This document shows, in pieces, positions 10,133 to 20,197 of a stretch of DNA of 64,000 nt (positions are counted from its first letter, which is position 1; each line of letters begins with the position of its first letter). The DNA is taken from the NCBI GenBank assembly GCA_001898645.1, contig MKUQ01000054.1:1-64000 (forward strand), in the 5' to 3' direction. The DNA is from Burkholderiales bacterium 70-64 (GTDB lineage: Bacteria > Pseudomonadota > Gammaproteobacteria > Burkholderiales > Burkholderiaceae_E). A model generated the notes under the pieces. That model was not told the origin of the DNA and searched no databases. It saw only the letters and a list, made by a program, of their open reading frames with translations. A program made the translations under genes and the position numbers.

Positions 10133-11272
10133 ATGTCCGCATTCGAATCGCGCCGGATGGGCCCGCTGCCTCGCGCCGCGCTGGCCGCCTCGATGCTCGC
10201 GATGCTGGCGATGCTTGCGCCCGGCGGCGCGCGTGCCGACACCATCACGCTGCACAACGGCGACCGGCTCACCGGCCGCGTCCTGCACCTCTCGCCCGCG
10301 ACCCTGACATTCGAGACGACCTGGGCCGGGGAGCTGAAGATCCCGCGCTACGAGGTGCGCGCGATCGAGACCGACAAGCCGGTCACGGTGCTGCGCGAGC
10401 GCGCCGGGGCGACCGAGTGGGCCACCCTGAAGCCGGCGGGCTCGGGCCAGGTGGTGCTGGTGCCCGAGGCGCCCCCGGCGCCGCGGCCGGAGCAGCCGCA
10501 GACGGAATCGTCGCCGCCGCCCGCGCAGGAACCGCCGCAGGCCGAGATCGGGCCGCCCGCACCCGTCCCGCTGCCGCAGGTGCGCTACCTCAACCCGAAG
10601 CCCGAGGAGAGCGGCGAGGGCGTGTCCTACGAGGGCCGCCTCACGGTATCGGGCGCTCATGCGCGCGGCAACGACTCGAACGAGCGCCTCTACGCAGAGG
10701 GCGATCTGGCCGCGCGCGCCATCGACTGGCGATACGCTCTCAACGGCAAGCTCAGGCAGGAGCGCGACCACAGCGCCTCCACCGCGTCGAACTGGCTGGT
10801 GTCGGGCAATTTCGACCGTTTCCTCGATGCCGACGACTTCGGCTACCTGCGGGGATCGGTCGAGCGCGATCGATTCCGCGACCTCGCGCGGCGTACCGCC
10901 ATCGGCGCGGGCTACGGGCGCCAGCTCCTGCACACGCCGCGCGCCAGTTTGTCGTTGCGCGGCGGCCTGGACGGGATCGACGTCCGGCGCTTCGCGGGCG
11001 ACAACGAATCGTGGCCGGCCCTCGGCTGGGGGCTCGAGGCCAAGTACCGCATCGATGCCTGGTCGGCCGAGCTGTTCCACGACCAGCAGGGCTTCTGGAA
11101 CCTGGAGGACACGGCGCAGATCACGCTGCGCAGCCGTAGCGGCGTGCGCGTGCCCTTCGCCTCCGGGCTCACCGCCTCGCTGCAGCTGAACTTCGACTGG
11201 GATCGCATTCCCGCCGCGGGCCGCCATGCCGCCGATGCGACGTGGCTGCTTGGCCTCGGCTATGCATGGTGA
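10133..11272 (+). CDS. DUF481 (YdiY-like) family outer membrane protein
   Basis: [44 protein letters not shown], then a beta-barrel-like C-terminal half. Confidence 0.75.
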   Translation: MSAFESRRMGPLPRAALAASMLAMLAMLAPGGARADTITLHNGDRLTGRVLHLSPATLTFETTWAGELKIPRYEVRAIETDKPVTVLRERAGATEWATLKPAGSGQVVLVPEAPPAPRPEQPQTESSPPPAQEPPQAEIGPPAPVPLPQVRYLNPKPEESGEGVSYEGRLTVSGAHARGNDSNERLYAEGDLAARAIDWRYALNGKLRQERDHSASTASNWLVSGNFDRFLDADDFGYLRGSVERDRFRDLARRTAIGAGYGRQLLHTPRASLSLRGGLDGIDVRRFAGDNESWPALGWGLEAKYRIDAWSAELFHDQQGFWNLEDTAQITLRSRSGVRVPFASGLTASLQLNFDWDRIPAAGRHAADATWLLGLGYAW

Positions 11273-12215
11273 GCGCCCCCGCCGCAGCGGGCGGGCAGCA
11301 TTTGCGGTCGTCGTCCTGGCGGCAGCCGTCGCTTCGTGCGCGACGGGGCTGGCGCCACGCGGCGCCGATTCCGCAGCCGGACCGGAGCGCGGTGTCCGTG
11401 AGCCAGCGCCGGATGGCGCCGCCGCCGACGCGGATGCGCCAGGAAGCGCTCCCCGCGTCGATCCGGCCGCGGCAGCGACTGCGTATGCCGGCGCGCGCAC
11501 CTACGCCGGAACGCTGTCCTGTGCCGGATGCGCGGAGCGCTCGCTGGCCCTGACGATTCTTGCCGACGGTACGTTTCGCCTGCGGCAGGCGGAAGCGGTC
11601 GCGACCGGGCAGGGGCAAGGAGACATTCGCGAAGGAGATGCCCGCGAGGGGAATGCCGGCGAGCCGCGACGGCCGGTATCGTACGAGTTCGGCCGCTGGA
11701 CCGCCTCGCCGCAGGCGGCCGATGTGCTGGAGCTGCACGGCAACGGTGGAGCGTCGTGGCTGCTGCGGCGCGTGGCGCCCGACGCCCTGCTGCTGCTCGA
11801 CAACGAGGGGCGGGAGATCCGCGGCCTCGAGGGCGCGGCGCTGGCGCGTGCGGCGCGCATCGAGCCGTTGAGCGGCCCGTTCCGGCTGGTCGGGCGCTAC
11901 CGCTACGAGGAGGGGCGCCGCCCGGTGTTCATGGAATGCCTCACCGGCCAGCGCCTGCCCGTGGTGCCGGGCGTGCCCCAGGACGGCACGCCGCGCTCGG
12001 CGCGCATGCTGGCGCACGCGCAGGCCGCGCTCGACGGCGCGCTCGCGGCCATGAGCCAGGAGCCGGGCGAGGCGGTGCTGGCGGTGGTGCGCGGCTACCT
12101 GGTGCCGAGGCAGGCGCAGGCGGCGAGCCCGGAGCGCGAATCGCTGGTGGTGGCCGGCTTCGAGCGCGCCATGCGCGACGGGCGCTGCGAAGACGCGATG
12201 CGGAGCCTCAGGTGA
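11262..12215 (+). CDS. lipoprotein with NlpE-like copper resistance domain
   Basis: Lipobox-like VVLAAAVASC; AGTLSCAGCAERSLALTILADGTFRL resembles the NlpE N-terminal CxxC module. Confidence 0.6.
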   Translation: MHGERPRRSGRAAFAVVVLAAAVASCATGLAPRGADSAAGPERGVREPAPDGAAADADAPGSAPRVDPAAAATAYAGARTYAGTLSCAGCAERSLALTILADGTFRLRQAEAVATGQGQGDIREGDAREGNAGEPRRPVSYEFGRWTASPQAADVLELHGNGGASWLLRRVAPDALLLLDNEGREIRGLEGAALARAARIEPLSGPFRLVGRYRYEEGRRPVFMECLTGQRLPVVPGVPQDGTPRSARMLAHAQAALDGALAAMSQEPGEAVLAVVRGYLVPRQAQAASPERESLVVAGFERAMRDGRCEDAMRSLR

Positions 12216-12601
12216 GCCCCGACCGCCTGTTCCTCCTCCTCGGTGCCCTCTCGGGCATGATCTCCGTGCTCGCCGGCGCGCTCGGCGCGCACCTGCTGAA
12301 GGCGCAGCTCGCCGCCGGAATGCTCGAGATCTTCGAGACCGCCGTGCGCTACCAGATGTTCCACGCCCTCGCGCTGGTCGTGGTGGCGTGGGCGGTGGGG
12401 CGTTTCGAGGGGCGGTCGGCGCCGCTGGCGGGCGTGCTGTTCGTGCTCGGCAGCGTGCTGTTCTGCGGCAGTCTGTACGCCTACTCGCTGTCGGGCCTGC
12501 GTGCGTTCACGATGGGCGCCCCGTTCGGCGGGGCGGCGCTTGCCGCCGGCTGGGCGTGTCTGGCATGGACGGCGCTGGCGGCCCAGCGTCGTTCTCATTG
12601 A
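12212..12601 (+). CDS. DUF423 family membrane protein
   Basis: GALSGMISVLAGALGAHLLKAQL...FETAVRYQMFHALALV; GTG start. Confidence 0.85.
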   Translation: MSPDRLFLLLGALSGMISVLAGALGAHLLKAQLAAGMLEIFETAVRYQMFHALALVVVAWAVGRFEGRSAPLAGVLFVLGSVLFCGSLYAYSLSGLRAFTMGAPFGGAALAAGWACLAWTALAAQRRSH

Positions 12602-14066
12602 GGGCGACGCGCGCGGCGCGCCCGAAGATCTCGAAGCCGTAGAGGCGGCACTCGATGGCGCCGTTGTACAAGGGCGTGCGGCGGCGCTCCTTCATGCCGA
12701 GCTGGGCGGGCAGGTCGCGATCGCTGCTCAGAAGCCAGGCCTGCCAGCCGGCAAACGAAGAGCGCAGCGCCTCGCCGAACGCGCGCATGGCCTGCTCGTG
12801 GCGCGATGGGTCGGCGGACGGCGCGCTGCGGTGGGTCGCCGCGCGGCGGTCGGCTGCCGTGCCACGGCTGGCTGCTGCGTTGCGCCCGGCTGCCGCGTCG
12901 CGCCCGCTGGGCGCATGGCTGCCGGCGGTCGCGTCGCCGGCGGCGATCCGTTCGCCGTAGGGCGGATTGGTCACGATGAAGCCCGGCCGTTCGAAGGGCG
13001 GGCGCGCATGCGCCGCATCCCCTGCGCGGAAGGCGATCGCCTGCGGCGGGAGCCCGGCGCGTTCGAGGTTGCGCCGCGCCCGTTCGATCGCGTGCGGGTC
13101 GAGGTCGGATCCTGCCAACAGCGGGGCCACATCTGTATCGGCGCCCGCGCCCGCGAGCGCCCGGCCGGCGGCCTGCGCGCGCCGGATCGCGTCGGCGCGC
13201 AGCGAAGCCCACAGCGCGGCATCGTGATCGAGCAGCTTCTCCAGGCCGAAGGCGCGCGACAGGCCCGGCGCGAGGTCGAAGGCGATCTGCGCCGCTTCGA
13301 TGACGATCGTGCCCGAACCGCAGAAGGGGTCGTACAACGGGATCGCGGGCGTCCAGCCGGCCAGGGTCAGCAACCCCGCGGCAAGGTTCTCCTTGAGCGG
13401 AGCCTCGCCCTTGTCGTCGCGCCCGGCGCGCCAGCCGCGCTTGAACAGCGGCTCGCCGCTCAGGTCCAGATACAGCGTGGCCTGGCGGTCCTCCAGGTAG
13501 GCGAACACGCGGGCATCGGGCGCGCGCGTGTCGATCGAGGGACGCTGGCCGGTGCGCTCGCGCAGCCGGTCGACGATGCCGTCCTTGATGCGCAGGGTGG
13601 CGAAGTTCAGGCTGCGCAGCGGCGAGCGCACCGCGCTCAGATCCACGCGCAGCGTGTGGCGGGCGTCGAAGCAGCGCTCCCACTCGACGCCGGCGGCCAG
13701 GCGGTAGAGATCGTCGTCGCTGCGATAGCGGCGCTGCGCGACGCGGCGCAGCACGCGGCTGGCCAGCCGCGACCACAGGTTCACCGCGTAGGCCGCGCGC
13801 CGATCGCCCGCGAACAGGACGCCGCCGGCCACCGCACGGCAGTGCGTCGCGCCCAGGCCAGAGAGCTCGGCGGCCAGCGCGGCCTCGAGCCCGCGCGGGC
13901 AGGCTGCGAAGAGCTCGGCGGAACCGGCGCATTCGGCGGAAGCGACAGGGGAAGGTTCCGCCGCCGTGGGCGCGGTTGCGGCCATGGCTGCCGCGGACGC
14001 AGTCGCGCGCACGGTGGACGCGCTCGCCATCTCGCCGGACCCGGCACGCCGACCCGGCCGATGCAT
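12507..14066 (-). CDS. THUMP-domain class I SAM RNA methyltransferase (RlmL-type)
   Basis: ACPRGLEAALAAEL, YDPFCGSGTIVIEAA, FIVTNPPYGERI; low-complexity insert after NPPY. Confidence 0.85.
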   Translation of the reverse strand: MHRPGRRAGSGEMASASTVRATASAAAMAATAPTAAEPSPVASAECAGSAELFAACPRGLEAALAAELSGLGATHCRAVAGGVLFAGDRRAAYAVNLWSRLASRVLRRVAQRRYRSDDDLYRLAAGVEWERCFDARHTLRVDLSAVRSPLRSLNFATLRIKDGIVDRLRERTGQRPSIDTRAPDARVFAYLEDRQATLYLDLSGEPLFKRGWRAGRDDKGEAPLKENLAAGLLTLAGWTPAIPLYDPFCGSGTIVIEAAQIAFDLAPGLSRAFGLEKLLDHDAALWASLRADAIRRAQAAGRALAGAGADTDVAPLLAGSDLDPHAIERARRNLERAGLPPQAIAFRAGDAAHARPPFERPGFIVTNPPYGERIAAGDATAGSHAPSGRDAAAGRNAAASRGTAADRRAATHRSAPSADPSRHEQAMRAFGEALRSSFAGWQAWLLSSDRDLPAQLGMKERRRTPLYNGAIECRLYGFEIFGRAARVALNENDAGPPAPSMPDTPSRRQAPPRRTGRPS

Positions 14067-14071
14067 CGCCT

Positions 14072-14503
14072 TCAGAACGGCTTGACCACGACCAGCACCA
14101 CTGCGGCCAGCAGCGCGAGGACGGGGAATTCGTTGAACCAGCGGAACCAGACGTGCGAGTGCCGGTTGGTGCCGCCGGCGAAGCCGCGCAGCAGCCGCCC
14201 GCAGCCGTAGTGGTAGGCGAGCAGCAGCGCGACGACGGCGAGCTTGGCATGCATCCAGCCGCTGCCGCTTCCGATGCCGTAGCCCAGCCACAGCCACAGC
14301 CCGAGCGCGACGGCCAGCGCCATCAGCGGCTGCATGAAGCGCCATAGCTTGCGCGCCATCAGCAGCAGCCGCTCGCGCTCGGCTCCGGGGCCCTCGACCA
14401 TGGCGAGGTTGACAAAGATGCGCGGGAGATAGAACAGGCCGGCGAACCAGCTCGTCACGAAGACGATGTGCAGGGCTTTCACCCAGAGGTAGCCGGTGGT
14501 CAT
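14072..14503 (-). CDS. HemJ/CopD family membrane protein
   Basis: WVKALHIVFVTSWFAGLFYLPRIFVNLA..., HAKLAVVALLLAYHYGCGR. Confidence 0.8.
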   Translation of the reverse strand: MTTGYLWVKALHIVFVTSWFAGLFYLPRIFVNLAMVEGPGAERERLLLMARKLWRFMQPLMALAVALGLWLWLGYGIGSGSGWMHAKLAVVALLLAYHYGCGRLLRGFAGGTNRHSHVWFRWFNEFPVLALLAAVVLVVVKPF

Positions 14504-14538
14504 CGTGTGGTTGCGCGCGCAACAAGAAACCGCATCGT

Positions 14539-15822
14539 TCAGCCGCGCACTTCGCCGTGCCCGAACACGACGTACTTGAGGGAGGTGAGCCCTTCGAGGC
14601 CCACCGGCCCGCGCGCGTGCAGCTTGTCCGTCGAGATGCCGATCTCGGCGCCCAGGCCGTACTCGAAGCCGTCGGCGAAGCGGGTCGAGGCGTTGATCAT
14701 CACCGAGGAGGAGTCCACTTCGCGCACGAAGCGCATCGCGCGTGCGTGGTCGCTGGTGACGATCGAATCGGTGTGCAGCGAGCCGTAGGTCGCGATGTGC
14801 TCGATGGCGGCATCGATGCCGGCGACGACGCGGATGGCGAGGATGGGCGCGAGGTACTCGGTGCGCCAGTCCTCTTCGGTGGCTTCGCCGCAGGCGATGC
14901 CGGCCGCGGCGAGGATCTCGCGCGTGCGCGCGTCGCCGCGCAGCTCGACCCCCTTGTCGGCGTAGACGCGCCCGAGCCGCGGCAGCACGGCCGCGGCGAT
15001 ACCTTCGGCCACCAGCAGCGTCTCCATCGTGTTGCACGGCGAGTAGCGCTGCGTCTTGGCGTTGTCGGCGATGCGGATCGCCATCTCGGGATCGGCGCCG
15101 TCGTCGATGTAGACGTGGCAGATGCCGTCGAGATGCTTGATGACCGGCACCTTCGATTCCTTCGCGATGCGCTCGATCAGCGACTTGCCGCCGCGCGGCA
15201 CCACGACGTCGACCCACTCGGGGTGCGTGATCAGCGCGCCGACCGCGGCGCGATCGGTGGTCTCGATCACCTGCACCGCGTCCTGCGGCAGGCCGGCGCT
15301 GCGCAGGCCTTCGCGGATCAGCGCCGCGAGCGCCTGGTTGCTGTGGATGGCCTCGGAGCCGCCGCGCAGGATGGTGGCGTTGCCGGACTTGATGCACAGG
15401 CCGGCGGCGTCGATGGTGACGTTGGGGCGCGACTCGTAGACGATGCCGATCACGCCCAGCGGCACGCGCATCTGCCCGACCTGGATGCCGGAGGGCCGGA
15501 AGCGCAGGCCGGTGATTTCGCCGACCGGGTCGGGCAGGGCGACGATCTGCTCGAGGCCGGCCGCCATGGATTCGATGACCGCGCCGGTGAGCGCGAGCCG
15601 GTCGACGAAGGCGGCGTCGTGGCCGGCGCTGCGGGCGGCGGCGAGGTCCTTCGCGTTGGCCGCGGCGAGCGCCGCCGCCTCGCGGCGGATGGCCGCAGCG
15701 GTGGCGAGGAGCGCGCGATCCTTGGTCGCACTGGCCGCGCGCGCCATCTCGCGGCCGGCCGAGCGGGCGCGCCGGCCGACGTCGGCCATGTACGCGTCGA
15801 TGTCGATACGCTGGATGTCCAC
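14539..15822 (-). CDS. proA: glutamate-5-semialdehyde dehydrogenase
   Basis: [39 protein letters not shown], full length. Confidence 0.96.
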   Translation of the reverse strand: MDIQRIDIDAYMADVGRRARSAGREMARAASATKDRALLATAAAIRREAAALAAANAKDLAAARSAGHDAAFVDRLALTGAVIESMAAGLEQIVALPDPVGEITGLRFRPSGIQVGQMRVPLGVIGIVYESRPNVTIDAAGLCIKSGNATILRGGSEAIHSNQALAALIREGLRSAGLPQDAVQVIETTDRAAVGALITHPEWVDVVVPRGGKSLIERIAKESKVPVIKHLDGICHVYIDDGADPEMAIRIADNAKTQRYSPCNTMETLLVAEGIAAAVLPRLGRVYADKGVELRGDARTREILAAAGIACGEATEEDWRTEYLAPILAIRVVAGIDAAIEHIATYGSLHTDSIVTSDHARAMRFVREVDSSSVMINASTRFADGFEYGLGAEIGISTDKLHARGPVGLEGLTSLKYVVFGHGEVRG

Positions 15823-15823
15823 G

Positions 15824-16846
15824 TCAAATCTCTGCGAGGGTCGGGGCGCCGGCCAGCGACATCACCAGGATCTCCAGGCCGTGCCAGGCATCGGTAGGGT
15901 CGATGCCCTTGATCATTCTATCGGTGCGCGCCGCGCGCTGCAGGGCGGCGCGCACGGTGTCCTCGTCCAGGCGCGCGAGCGCCTGGACGAACGAGCGCTC
16001 GCGCGGGCCGAACACGCGCGCTTCGCGCAGGGCCTGCGCTTGCGGCCGGCCGGCGCGGCGCGCCTCGTGCAGGCGCAGCAGGGTGCGCAGCGCATCGGCG
16101 ATCGCCCAAAGGATCAGCGGCTCCGCCTCGCCCTCGGCGCGCAGGCCGTCGAGGCTGCGCAGGGCGCGCGCGGCGTCGCCGGCGAGCATGGCCGCGACGA
16201 GGTCGAAGGCGTCGTAGCGCGCGACGTTGAGCACCGCCGCGCGCGTCTCCTCCGGCGGCAGCTCGCCGCGCGGGAACAGCAGCCCGAGCTTGCCGATCTC
16301 CTGGTGGGCGGCGAGCAGGTTGCCCTCGACGCGCTCGGCGATCCACTCGAGCGTGGCGCGGTCGGCGCGCTGCCCCTGGCGCGCGAGCCGGGCGGCGATC
16401 CACTGCGGCAATTGCGCGCGCTCGAGCGGCCAGACCGGCACCACGAAGCCGGCGCGCTCGATCGCGGCGAACCAGGCCGACTCGGTGCTGGTGCGGTCCA
16501 GCCGCGGACCCGAGACCAGCAGGCGGGTATCCTCGCCCAGCTGCGCCACGGCCGTGCCGAGCGCCTGGCCGATCTCGCGGGTGGGCCTGGCCGTCAGGCG
16601 CAGCTCGATCAGCCGCCGGCTGGCGAACAGCGACAGCGAGCCGGTCTCGGCGAGCAGCGCATCGGCGCGAAACCCGCGGCCGCCATCGAACACCTGGCGC
16701 TCGCCGAAGCCGGCGGCGCGCAGGGCGTCGCGCACCGACTGCGCCGCCTCCTGCACCAGCAGCGGCTCGTCGCCGTGGATCCACACCAGCGGCGGTACGC
16801 CGCGCGCGAGCGCGGCCTCGAGCGCCTCGAGGCGGACCTGCGTCAC
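15824..16846 (-). CDS. holA: DNA polymerase III subunit delta
   Basis: [46 protein letters not shown] start overlapping lptE stop. Confidence 0.9.
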   Translation of the reverse strand: MTQVRLEALEAALARGVPPLVWIHGDEPLLVQEAAQSVRDALRAAGFGERQVFDGGRGFRADALLAETGSLSLFASRRLIELRLTARPTREIGQALGTAVAQLGEDTRLLVSGPRLDRTSTESAWFAAIERAGFVVPVWPLERAQLPQWIAARLARQGQRADRATLEWIAERVEGNLLAAHQEIGKLGLLFPRGELPPEETRAAVLNVARYDAFDLVAAMLAGDAARALRSLDGLRAEGEAEPLILWAIADALRTLLRLHEARRAGRPQAQALREARVFGPRERSFVQALARLDEDTVRAALQRAARTDRMIKGIDPTDAWHGLEILVMSLAGAPTLAEI

Positions 16847-17355
16847 CGGCGGATCGCGGCCAGGCGCCGCAGCAGCTGCTGGACCAGGTCGGACTGCATT
16901 TCCTTGTACAGCAGCTCTTCCTCCTGCTGCTTGGCCACGACGTCGATGTCGCTGGCCGTGATGTCGCGGCGCAGGACGATGGTGGTGGGCGCCAGCAGCA
17001 CGGCGCTGTCGCGGTCGACGACCCGGAAGGTGAAGCGCAGCCGCAGCTGGTATTCGCGCGGCCGCCCGGTGCTGGAGAACCCTACCACTTCCTTCTCGCG
17101 GGTTTCTTCCAGCACCTCCAGGCGCGCCTCGGCCTGGCTGGCCTCGTCGACCAGGCGCGTGTCCTGGGCCACGCGCACCAGCCGGCGGAATTCGGCCCCG
17201 ATCGCCGAGGACGGCGCGAAACCGGTGTACAGCGTCTTGAACGGCAGGGCGGCCGAACGGCGCAGCTGGAACCCGCAGCCGGCGAGCAGGCCCGGCGCCG
17301 CTGCGGGCACGATCACGGCCAGGGTTCGCAGCGCCGCGCGCCGGTCGGGACGCAT
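16843..17355 (-). CDS. lptE: LPS-assembly lipoprotein LptE
   Basis: Lipobox LLAGCGFQLRRSAALPFKTLYTG, position between holA and leuS. Confidence 0.85.
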   Translation of the reverse strand: MRPDRRAALRTLAVIVPAAAPGLLAGCGFQLRRSAALPFKTLYTGFAPSSAIGAEFRRLVRVAQDTRLVDEASQAEARLEVLEETREKEVVGFSSTGRPREYQLRLRFTFRVVDRDSAVLLAPTTIVLRRDITASDIDVVAKQQEEELLYKEMQSDLVQQLLRRLAAIRR

Positions 17356-20028
17356 TCAGACGACGACGTTGACCAGGCGGCCGGGCACCACCACGACCTT
17401 GCGCGCCGGGCGGTCCCCGGCGTGGCGCGCGAAGGCTTCGTGGGCCAGCGCCGCGGCCTCGATCGCGGCCCGGTCGGCCGCGGCAGGCACTTTCAGCGCC
17501 CCGCGCACCTTGCCGTTGACCTGCAGCACCAGCTCGATCTCGTCCTGCGCGAGCGCCGCTTCGTCGACCACCGGCCACGGCGCGTCGAGCAGGTCGCCGT
17601 GGGCCTCGGCGTAGCCGAGCGCCTGCCACAGCGCGTGGGTGACGTGCGGCACCACCGGGTACAGCACGCGGATGAGGATGGACATCGCCTCGCGCATCAC
17701 TGCGTCGGTCTCGGGCGAAGCCGCGAGCCCGGCGCCCTCGATGGCGTTGAGCATCTTCATGGCGGCCGAGACCACGGTGTTGTACTGCTTGCGCTGGTAG
17801 TCGTAGTCGGCCTGGCGCAGGACGAGGTGGATCTCGCGCCGCAGCGCCTTGTGCGCCGGCTCGAGCCGGGCCGGATCGGGGACGGCGGCGGGCGCGCCCC
17901 GCAGCGCGGCGTGCCGGGCGAACGCGCAGGCCCACAGGCGGCGCAGGAAACGCTGCGCGCCTTCGACCCCGGCGCCCGACCACTCGAGGGTCTGCTCCGG
18001 CGGCGAGGCGAACATCACGAACAGGCGCGCGGTGTCGGCACCGTACTGGTCGATCAGCGACTGCGGGTCGACGCCGTTGTTCTTGCTCTTGGACATCGTG
18101 CCGATGCCCTCGTAGTCCACCGGCAGGCCGTCGGTCTTCGAGCGGCAGCCGACGGGCTTGCCCGTCTCGTCGTGCAGCCAATCGATGTCGTCGGGCCAGA
18201 AGTACTCGATGCCGCCCTTGTCGGTGCGGCGCGAGTAGATGTGGTTGAGCACCATGCCCTGGCACAGCAGGTTGGTGAACGGCTCGTCGAAGCGCACCAG
18301 GCCGCGCGCCGCGTCGCCGGGGAAGTCGCCGCGGATGTCGCGCATCACCTTGGTCCAGAAGCGCGCGTACAGCAGGTGCAGCACCGCGTGCTCGATGCCG
18401 CCGATGTACTGGTCCATCGGCATCCAGTAGTCGTTGCGCGCGTCGACCATCGCCTCGGCGTTGTCGTGCGAGCAATAGCGCATGTAGTACCACGACGAGT
18501 CGACGAAGGTGTCCATGGTGTCGGTCTCGCGGCGCGCGGGCTTGCCGCACTTCGGGCAGGTGCACGCCAGGAAGCGCGCGTGCCTGGACAGCGGGTTGCC
18601 GCTGCCGTCGGGCACGAGATCCTCGGGCAGCACCACCGGCAGCTCGGCGTAGGGCACCGGCACCGCGCCGCAGGCCTCGCAGTGGATGATCGGGATCGGG
18701 GTGCCCCAGTAGCGCTGGCGCGAGATGCCCCAGTCGCGCAGGCGGAACTGGACGCGCTTCTCGCCCAGGCCGCGGGCGGCGAGGTCGGCGGCGATGGCAT
18801 CGACGGCGGCCTCGTAGGCCAGGCCGTCGTACCTGCCCGAGTTCACGCAGCGCCCGCGGCCCTTGTCCTCGTACCAGCCCTGCCAGGCCTCGGTGGAGAA
18901 GGGCTGGCCCTCGACGTCGATCACCTGCCGGATCGGCAGGCCGAACTTGCGCGCGAAGGCGAAGTCGCGCTCGTCGTGCGCCGGCACGCCCATCACCGCG
19001 CCGTCGCCGTAGCTCATCAGCACGTAGTTGCCGACCCATACCTCGATGCGTTCGCCGCTCAGCGGGTGGGTCACCGTGAGGCCGGTGGGCCGGCCGTCCT
19101 TCTCGCGCGTGGCGAGCTCGGCCTCGGTGACGCCGCCGCGCTTGCATGCCTCGACGAAGGCCGCCAGGGCGGGATCGGCGGCGGCTGCCGCCGCGGCGAT
19201 CGGATGCTCGGGCGCGACCGCGACGAAGGTCACGCCCATGATGGTGTCGGCGCGCGTCGTGAACACGTACATGCGCCCGTCGCCGATCAGCTCGCCGCGT
19301 GCGTCGCGGATGTCGTGCGGGAACGCGAAGCGCACGCCGGTCGAGCGCCCGATCCAGTTCTCCTGCATCAGCTTGACGCGCTCGGGCCAGCCGAGGCCTT
19401 CGAGATCGGCCAGCAGCTCGTCGGCGTAGCGCGTGATGCCGAGGTAGTACATCGGGATCTCGCGCTTCTCCACCGGCGCGCCCGAACGCCAGCCGCGCCC
19501 GTCGATCACCTGCTCGTTGGCGAGCACCGTCTGGTCGACCGGGTCCCAGTTGACGGTGCCCGTCCTGAGGTAGGCGATGCCGTGCTCGAGCATCTTCAGG
19601 AACAGCCACTGGTTCCACTTGTAGTACTCGGGCGAGCAGGTCGCGACCTCGCGCTTCCAGTCGATCGCCAGCCCCATGGCCTGCATCTGGCCTTTCATGT
19701 GCGCGATGTTGTCCCAGGTCCACTTCGCCGGGGCCACCCGGTTCTTCATCGCGGCGTTCTCGGCGGGCAGCCCGAAGGCGTCCCAGCCCATGGGCATCAG
19801 CACGTTGTAGCCGTTCATCCGCAGATGCCGGTACATCACGTCGTTGATGGTGTAGTTGCGCACGTGCCCCATGTGCAGCTTGCCCGAGGGGTAGGGCAGC
19901 ATCGAGCAGGCGTAGAACTTGCCCTTGGGGAAGCGCGGATCGTGCTCGACGGCGCGGTAGGCGTCGATGGCGCTCCAGTGGGTCTGCGCGGCTGCCTCGA
20001 TCGCGGCGGCGTCGTACTTTTCGTGCAT
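17356..20028 (-). CDS. leuS: leucyl-tRNA synthetase
   Basis: [27 protein letters not shown]-type [13 protein letters not shown]. Confidence 0.97.
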   Translation of the reverse strand: MHEKYDAAAIEAAAQTHWSAIDAYRAVEHDPRFPKGKFYACSMLPYPSGKLHMGHVRNYTINDVMYRHLRMNGYNVLMPMGWDAFGLPAENAAMKNRVAPAKWTWDNIAHMKGQMQAMGLAIDWKREVATCSPEYYKWNQWLFLKMLEHGIAYLRTGTVNWDPVDQTVLANEQVIDGRGWRSGAPVEKREIPMYYLGITRYADELLADLEGLGWPERVKLMQENWIGRSTGVRFAFPHDIRDARGELIGDGRMYVFTTRADTIMGVTFVAVAPEHPIAAAAAAADPALAAFVEACKRGGVTEAELATREKDGRPTGLTVTHPLSGERIEVWVGNYVLMSYGDGAVMGVPAHDERDFAFARKFGLPIRQVIDVEGQPFSTEAWQGWYEDKGRGRCVNSGRYDGLAYEAAVDAIAADLAARGLGEKRVQFRLRDWGISRQRYWGTPIPIIHCEACGAVPVPYAELPVVLPEDLVPDGSGNPLSRHARFLACTCPKCGKPARRETDTMDTFVDSSWYYMRYCSHDNAEAMVDARNDYWMPMDQYIGGIEHAVLHLLYARFWTKVMRDIRGDFPGDAARGLVRFDEPFTNLLCQGMVLNHIYSRRTDKGGIEYFWPDDIDWLHDETGKPVGCRSKTDGLPVDYEGIGTMSKSKNNGVDPQSLIDQYGADTARLFVMFASPPEQTLEWSGAGVEGAQRFLRRLWACAFARHAALRGAPAAVPDPARLEPAHKALRREIHLVLRQADYDYQRKQYNTVVSAAMKMLNAIEGAGLAASPETDAVMREAMSILIRVLYPVVPHVTHALWQALGYAEAHGDLLDAPWPVVDEAALAQDEIELVLQVNGKVRGALKVPAAADRAAIEAAALAHEAFARHAGDRPARKVVVVPGRLVNVVV

Positions 20029-20080
20029 GGTGCGGGTGATCCGGGAAAGGCCGGACAAACCTGCAAGTTTACACGGCACC

Positions 20081-20197
20081 TCAGCGCGGCCGGCGCCGCG
20101 CGCGATCGCGCGCGGGCCAGTTCTTCACCGCCCAGGCGATCACGCCGGCGAGCACCGCGACGTTGAGGCCGATGCCGATGATCCAGAACGCGCTCAT
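20081..20197 (-). CDS. 38-aa predicted single-TM peptide, not in ORF track
   Basis: [41 protein letters not shown] overlaps the stop of the upstream ligase gene (ATGA), hydrophobic stretch then basic tail. Confidence 0.45.
   Translation of the reverse strand: MSAFWIIGIGLNVAVLAGVIAWAVKNWPARDRARRRPR

Noticed and set aside
15824-19723. 1299-aa ORF and other very long antisense or out-of-frame ORFs (e.g. 3950..6454, 17422..20166, 212..2353)
   Set aside because: GC-rich shadow ORFs opposite or overlapping genes with clear family motifs; Arg/Ala/Gly-biased translations without domain signatures. Only the holA part of 15824..19723 is real.
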